Assembly: GCF_015207525.1 (NCBI RefSeq)
Contig: NZ_JADEWR010000025.1
Location: 1 to 64,000, forward strand
Direction: 5' to 3'
Source of the DNA: Nodosilinea sp. LEGE 06152
GTDB taxonomy: Bacteria; Cyanobacteriota; Cyanobacteriia; Phormidesmidales; Phormidesmidaceae
DNA: 64,000 bases
Part shown: positions 60,873 to 64,000 of the stretch, piece after piece
Numbering within the stretch: the stretch's first letter is position 1
Layout of the letters: the number at the start of each line of letters is the position of its first letter
Translations under genes and position numbers: made by a program
The notes under the pieces: generated by a model
The model's database searches: none
Told to the model about the DNA's origin: nothing
What the model saw: only the letters and a program-made list of their open reading frames with translations

Positions 60873-61694
60873 GTGAGAGCTCTTTTGATATGCAACCGAC
60901 CCGAACGCCTTACGTCCATGATCCAGTGCTTGAGGGAAGCGGGGCATGAGGTGAAGGCCTCATCCGCCGAGATGGCATTGACAGCAATAACCCAAAATCG
61001 ACCTGATCTTGTATTCATTACCACATGGGATATCTCATCGCTGCCAAGTTTCTTTTTGAAATTGCAGCGGCTATACGGACTCAATCATCGGACTAGCTAC
61101 TATCCAGTCATTATCGCGATCACCCATCACGAAGAGGTTGACTTAGATGGCCTCTACAATATGGGCTTTGACCTGGTCAGCGAAGTTCCCTTGCGTGAGC
61201 CGGTACTGATGGCCCAGGTGATGGCACTAGATCGACGGCTAGGCATATCTTGTAGAACACTGGCCTCGCCCCATCTGCTAGTCGATCTGCATACTCACCA
61301 CGTTTTTCTCAAGGCCAATCAGGGCACACTCCTGGCAAGTCTAAATGTAGGTCAGATTCAATTCATTTTGCTGAAGTGCTTTTTGCGATACCCGCAGAGA
61401 ATCTGGACACGGCCTGAATTACTCGAACAGTTGAGTATCGAAAGTGAATCTCAGAGAATAACTGAAAGCCTTGATATCAGAGTAGTTGACGGAAATATTT
61501 ATAGGCTCAGGAAAGCTATTAGGGATGCCCTAGAAGGTGTTCCTAAGGGATGGTGGATTGATAAAGGGTACAAAGAAGGATTTTTTCACACAGAGCGGTC
61601 TGGGGGCTACTTTTTCCTCGATGCGATCAAGATGGAAGGGGAAATTGACGCCAGTGAATTCCATCTCGCCCGACAAACAGCAATGACCGCGTAG
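60873..61694 (+). CDS. OmpR-type response-regulator-like protein with degenerate receiver
   Basis: 273 residues. N-terminal ~125 residues resemble a receiver domain (RALLICNRPERLTSMIQCLREAGHEVKASSAEMALTAI), but the phosphoacceptor Asp after PDLVFI is T50, and the lysine region reads EVPLREPVL. The C-terminal ~110 residues are a winged helix (VGQIQFILLKCFLRYPQRIWTRPELLEQL, then DGNIYRLRKAIRDALEG, WWIDKGYKEGFF). It is probably a phosphorylation-independent DNA-binding regulator. It diverges from the conjugation operon, the likely target. The start is GTG 60873 with AAGGGG upstream. Confidence 0.78.
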   Translation: MRALLICNRPERLTSMIQCLREAGHEVKASSAEMALTAITQNRPDLVFITTWDISSLPSFFLKLQRLYGLNHRTSYYPVIIAITHHEEVDLDGLYNMGFDLVSEVPLREPVLMAQVMALDRRLGISCRTLASPHLLVDLHTHHVFLKANQGTLLASLNVGQIQFILLKCFLRYPQRIWTRPELLEQLSIESESQRITESLDIRVVDGNIYRLRKAIRDALEGVPKGWWIDKGYKEGFFHTERSGGYFFLDAIKMEGEIDASEFHLARQTAMTA

Positions 61695-61698
61695 GTCG

Positions 61699-62238
61699 TT
61701 AATTAAAAGGCAAAGTCAAAAGAACTTTCCCTTTGATACGACCTTCAGGAATCGGCCCAAGATACCGAGAATCATAGGATTTATCTCGGTTATCCCCCAT
61801 TAAAAAATAATGCCCTGGAGTAACTTTAGTTAAAGCGAAGTCCCTCTGTTGCCCGATAGCGTAGGATTCGGTAAAGATGTCCCCGTTAATGTAGAGACTT
61901 CCATTTACGATTTGCAGCTCATCGCCGGGTATACCGACAACTCGTTTTACAAAAAGAACCTGCTCTCTGTTCATAAGTCCTGCCCTAAACCCTGAGTCAA
62001 AGGCCACGATGTCACCCCGCTCGGGGTCTTTGGTGAGATACTGCATGTTGTTCACCAGGACGTGGTCGCCTCCATGCAGAGTAGGCTCCATTGATTCGCT
62101 AGGAATGTGGCTAAGGGGAATGACACTCCTTAAAAGTACAAGGAGAGGGATGCCAACAGCCGCGATTGCGAATACATCGCCTAAGGACTGTTTGATGATT
62201 TGGATTTCACCGGGCCTAAGGAATTCGCGCTTCTGCAT
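61699..62238 (-). CDS. lepB: Signal peptidase I (LepB/TraF-type)
   Basis: 179 residues. N-terminal TM segment (about 22-42), then catalytic Ser49 in PSESMEPTL, Lys98 in FVKRVVGIPGDEL, and the C-terminal GHYFLMGDNRDKSYDSRYLGPIP box. It is an inner-membrane serine protease with a Ser-Lys dyad. Placed beside a conjugation operon it may act on the pilin, as TraF does in IncP plasmids. It is converging with the regulator, with only 4 bp between the stops, and follows the 107-aa gene by 3 bp. Confidence 0.9.
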   Translation of the reverse strand: MQKREFLRPGEIQIIKQSLGDVFAIAAVGIPLLVLLRSVIPLSHIPSESMEPTLHGGDHVLVNNMQYLTKDPERGDIVAFDSGFRAGLMNREQVLFVKRVVGIPGDELQIVNGSLYINGDIFTESYAIGQQRDFALTKVTPGHYFLMGDNRDKSYDSRYLGPIPEGRIKGKVLLTLPFN

Positions 62239-62241
62239 GTT

Positions 62242-62565
62242 TTAGTCCTGAAAGAGAGCAACAAAGTCGTCAGTCTTGGCAGACAATGAGCCTGATAGCA
62301 TCTCAATGCCAGCCAAGGCCTTCATTTGGGAGACAGTCAACGGGCGACCGGAGAGCCGAGCGCAGATGTCATCCAAATCCTTGGCCACCTCAACTAGAGA
62401 TTGCAGGAGGTTGAGCTGTGGCTGCGGCTGCGGCTCTGGCTGAAGATCATCATTCAGTAGTTCTTCTAGGAGAGGAGCGAATAAAGTGATCACACTCTCG
62501 TCCCAATCCAAAGGATCACGACGGCCTGGTGGGGTGGCCGAGTGTGGTGCAGCGTCGTTAGCCAT
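62242..62565 (-). CDS. Small hypothetical protein, 107 aa
   Basis: 107 residues, acidic and soluble, with a QPEPQPQPQ tract (about 41-49) and helical halves (VITLFAPLLEELLND; SLVEVAKDLDDICARLSG). It ends 3 bp before the signal peptidase start, so the pair is cotranscribed. Family unknown. Confidence 0.55.
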   Translation of the reverse strand: MANDAAPHSATPPGRRDPLDWDESVITLFAPLLEELLNDDLQPEPQPQPQLNLLQSLVEVAKDLDDICARLSGRPLTVSQMKALAGIEMLSGSLSAKTDDFVALFQD

Positions 62566-62650
62566 GCCTATATCTCCTGCATGTTTTGGGTCTTACACAA
62601 AAACGCTATAACGAAGGGGTAAACCTTGAGAAAAGTGGAAGGAATGAGTC

Positions 62651-62905
62651 ATGACCCCAACTCCGCGAGTGGTGCGGTGGCTAGAGCTTGTCCTTGGTAG
62701 CTTTTTTGCAGTGATGACTACGTTGTTCTTGTTTGGCAGCGCTTTTGACCATCAAGGACACCTAATACTGGCATTAGCCGCGGGGCTACTTACAACGGGC
62801 TTCTGGGTTCCCTCTGCGCAGTGGCCCAGGGCCTGGATTCTCCCAAGGTCGATCACAAGGGGTGGAGCGCTTTCAGTTGGGGTACTCTTCCTTTCTATTC
62901 CATGA
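62651..62905 (+). CDS. Small membrane protein, possibly truncated by the TnpB element
   Basis: 84 residues from ATG 62651 with GGAAGGA upstream. Two TM helices (about 10-29 and 34-51). The last ~15 residues (GALSVGVLFLSIP) read into the downstream flank of the tnpB gene, which ends at 62907 on the other strand. The native C-terminus may have been replaced by the inserted element. Family unknown. Confidence 0.5.
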   Translation: MTPTPRVVRWLELVLGSFFAVMTTLFLFGSAFDHQGHLILALAAGLLTTGFWVPSAQWPRAWILPRSITRGGALSVGVLFLSIP

Positions 62906-62906
62906 A

Positions 62907-64000
62907 CTACACGCCAGTCGCTATCGCGTCAGGCGGTTTCTTGTGCTTCTTTGTCGCCATTTGCTTCATGCTTCCGCAATCAGTAGGGATGGCCGACTCC
63001 GCACTTGCGAGGCCAAGTTCCTGCCCCCGTGCCCAGATCAAGTTTATCTGGGCAGCATTGACATCTCTATCCTCGACATGACGACATGCCGGGTTAGAGC
63101 AAACATGAACACGGTCTTTCAATGTCTTGGGGGTCAACTCCCAGCACATCGCACAACGCTGAGATGGCTTGAGCTGCTGGGTCGGCGACTCCACATGGAA
63201 CCCGCCCGCCTCCGCTGACTTGTAATCCAGCATCGGCCCCACCATGCCAAACCCAACGGAGAGGATAGAACGGTTCAATCCAGCTTTTTGCTTTTTCCGT
63301 TTCCCCTTTTTGGCTCCAGCCGTCATCCTTTTGACATTGAGCTTTTCACCAGCAATCAGGCTGTTACTGCGAACTGTATCACTGGTGAGTTTGTGTAGCC
63401 AATCTGCTCGTTGATTGGCTACCTTTCGCTTGAGCCGGGCTACTTCCCGACTCGCTTTGCGCCACCGACCACTGGCTTTGATGCCAGCTTTGCGGTCTGG
63501 ACGACGCTTGCGGCGAAGCTTTTTAGAGGCCACTTTCACGGCAATATCACCCGCCTTGATGAAATCGGGCTTGGCTATCTTTTGGCCATCAGAGAAGGTG
63601 ACTGCATCTTTGCAGCCCAGGTCGTACCCAATTGCACCAGGACCAGTGTCCCGCACGGGAACACAGTCCACGGTGATAGAGGCATACCATTTCCCCTCGC
63701 TGGCTCGGTAGACAATCGTGCAAGTGGTGGGTGTCCCCCACGTCCGAGCCTGGCCCCGCATCCGAATCTTGCCTAGATTCGTAATTTGCAACTGGCCATG
63801 CTTCCCATCGGTCAGCGCTTTCCACCCTGCTTTGCCTGGGTAGGTAAAACCAGAATAATGGCGAATCGCCTTGAACTTTGGATAACCTCCTAGCCCCTTG
63901 AAGAAGCGCTGAAACGCGAAGTCTACCCGTTTCACTGTCGCTTGGAGAGCTTGGCTCCCTAGCTCAACGTACTCGGGCCAGCACTCCTTGAAGGCTGGCA
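62907..64000 (-). mobile_element. tnpB: IS200/IS605-type TnpB gene, cut by the window edge
   Basis: The frame is open to base 64000; the 342 residues counted from GTG 63935 are preceded in frame by PAFKECWPEYVELGSQALQAT, so the true start lies outside the window. RuvC-like residues are D in GYDLGCKD, E in IAGEKLNVKRM and D in EDRDVNAAQINL. A CxxC zinc finger sits before the last: RCAMCWEL and CSNPACRH. TnpB is an RNA-guided nuclease of IS605/IS1341 elements. No tnpA is visible in the window. The right-end guide RNA would overlap the 3' end near 62880-63000. Confidence 0.88.

Noticed and set aside
62420..62450. GCTGCG/GCTCTG simple repeat
   Set aside because: It merely encodes the QPEPQPQPQ tract of the 107-aa protein; too short to be notable.

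Overview
The window comes from a cyanobacterium, most probably a filamentous one. The HIP1 octamer GCGATCGC recurs (for example 9852-9859 and 13900-13907), a XisH/XisI pair is present, and a dispersed palindromic repeat familiar from cyanobacterial genomes lies inside one gene. Gene content (type IV secretion genes, coupling protein, primase-polymerase, giant methylase/helicase protein) points to a large conjugative plasmid or integrative conjugative element loaded with defence genes. No relaxase, partition or rRNA gene is visible, so plasmid versus chromosome cannot be decided here.

Layout. 1-1450: a gene tail, a CAP-domain gene broken by an in-frame stop, and two small uncharacterised genes. 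1538-8475: a plus-strand three-gene pPIWI_RE island (restriction-endonuclease-fold protein, Fe-S DinG/XPD-like helicase, prokaryotic PIWI protein) behind a promoter with two operator-like palindromes. 8837-26243: a complete BREX type 6 operon on the minus strand (Xre regulator, brxE, brxA, brxB, brxC, pglX, xisH, xisI, pglZ, brxD, brxHI); the XisH/XisI pair between pglX and pglZ is extra. 26306-26639: a decayed gene. 26640-42126: a long minus-strand operon with a T4SS-like wall hydrolase, three small exported or acidic proteins, a very large methyltransferase plus strawberry-notch helicase frame, a primase-polymerase and a NERD nuclease-like protein. A 180-codon ORF with its own ribosome-binding site overprints the linker of the giant frame.

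42773-45758: an AT-rich islet with a type II Thoeris-like pair (TIR protein and TM-macro effector) and a pentapeptide-repeat protein with a Rossmann-like C-terminus. 46081-60598: a minus-strand conjugation operon (pilin candidate, VirB3-like, VirB4, VirB5-like, VirB6, VirB8, VirB10, VirB9/TraK-like, an accessory ectodomain protein, VirD4 coupling protein). A winged-helix regulator with a degenerate receiver domain diverges from it at 60873, and a signal peptidase I gene follows at 61699-62238. The right edge is a TnpB gene running off the window.

Together these form a mosaic element with at least three recognisable defence modules (pPIWI_RE, BREX-6, Thoeris-II-like) between conjugation genes, plus a giant protein that may protect the element from host restriction. 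The least characterised items are the pPIWI_RE island, the XisH/XisI insertion in BREX, and the overprinted ORF in the giant gene. All assignments are by eye from motifs and gene order; no database search was run.
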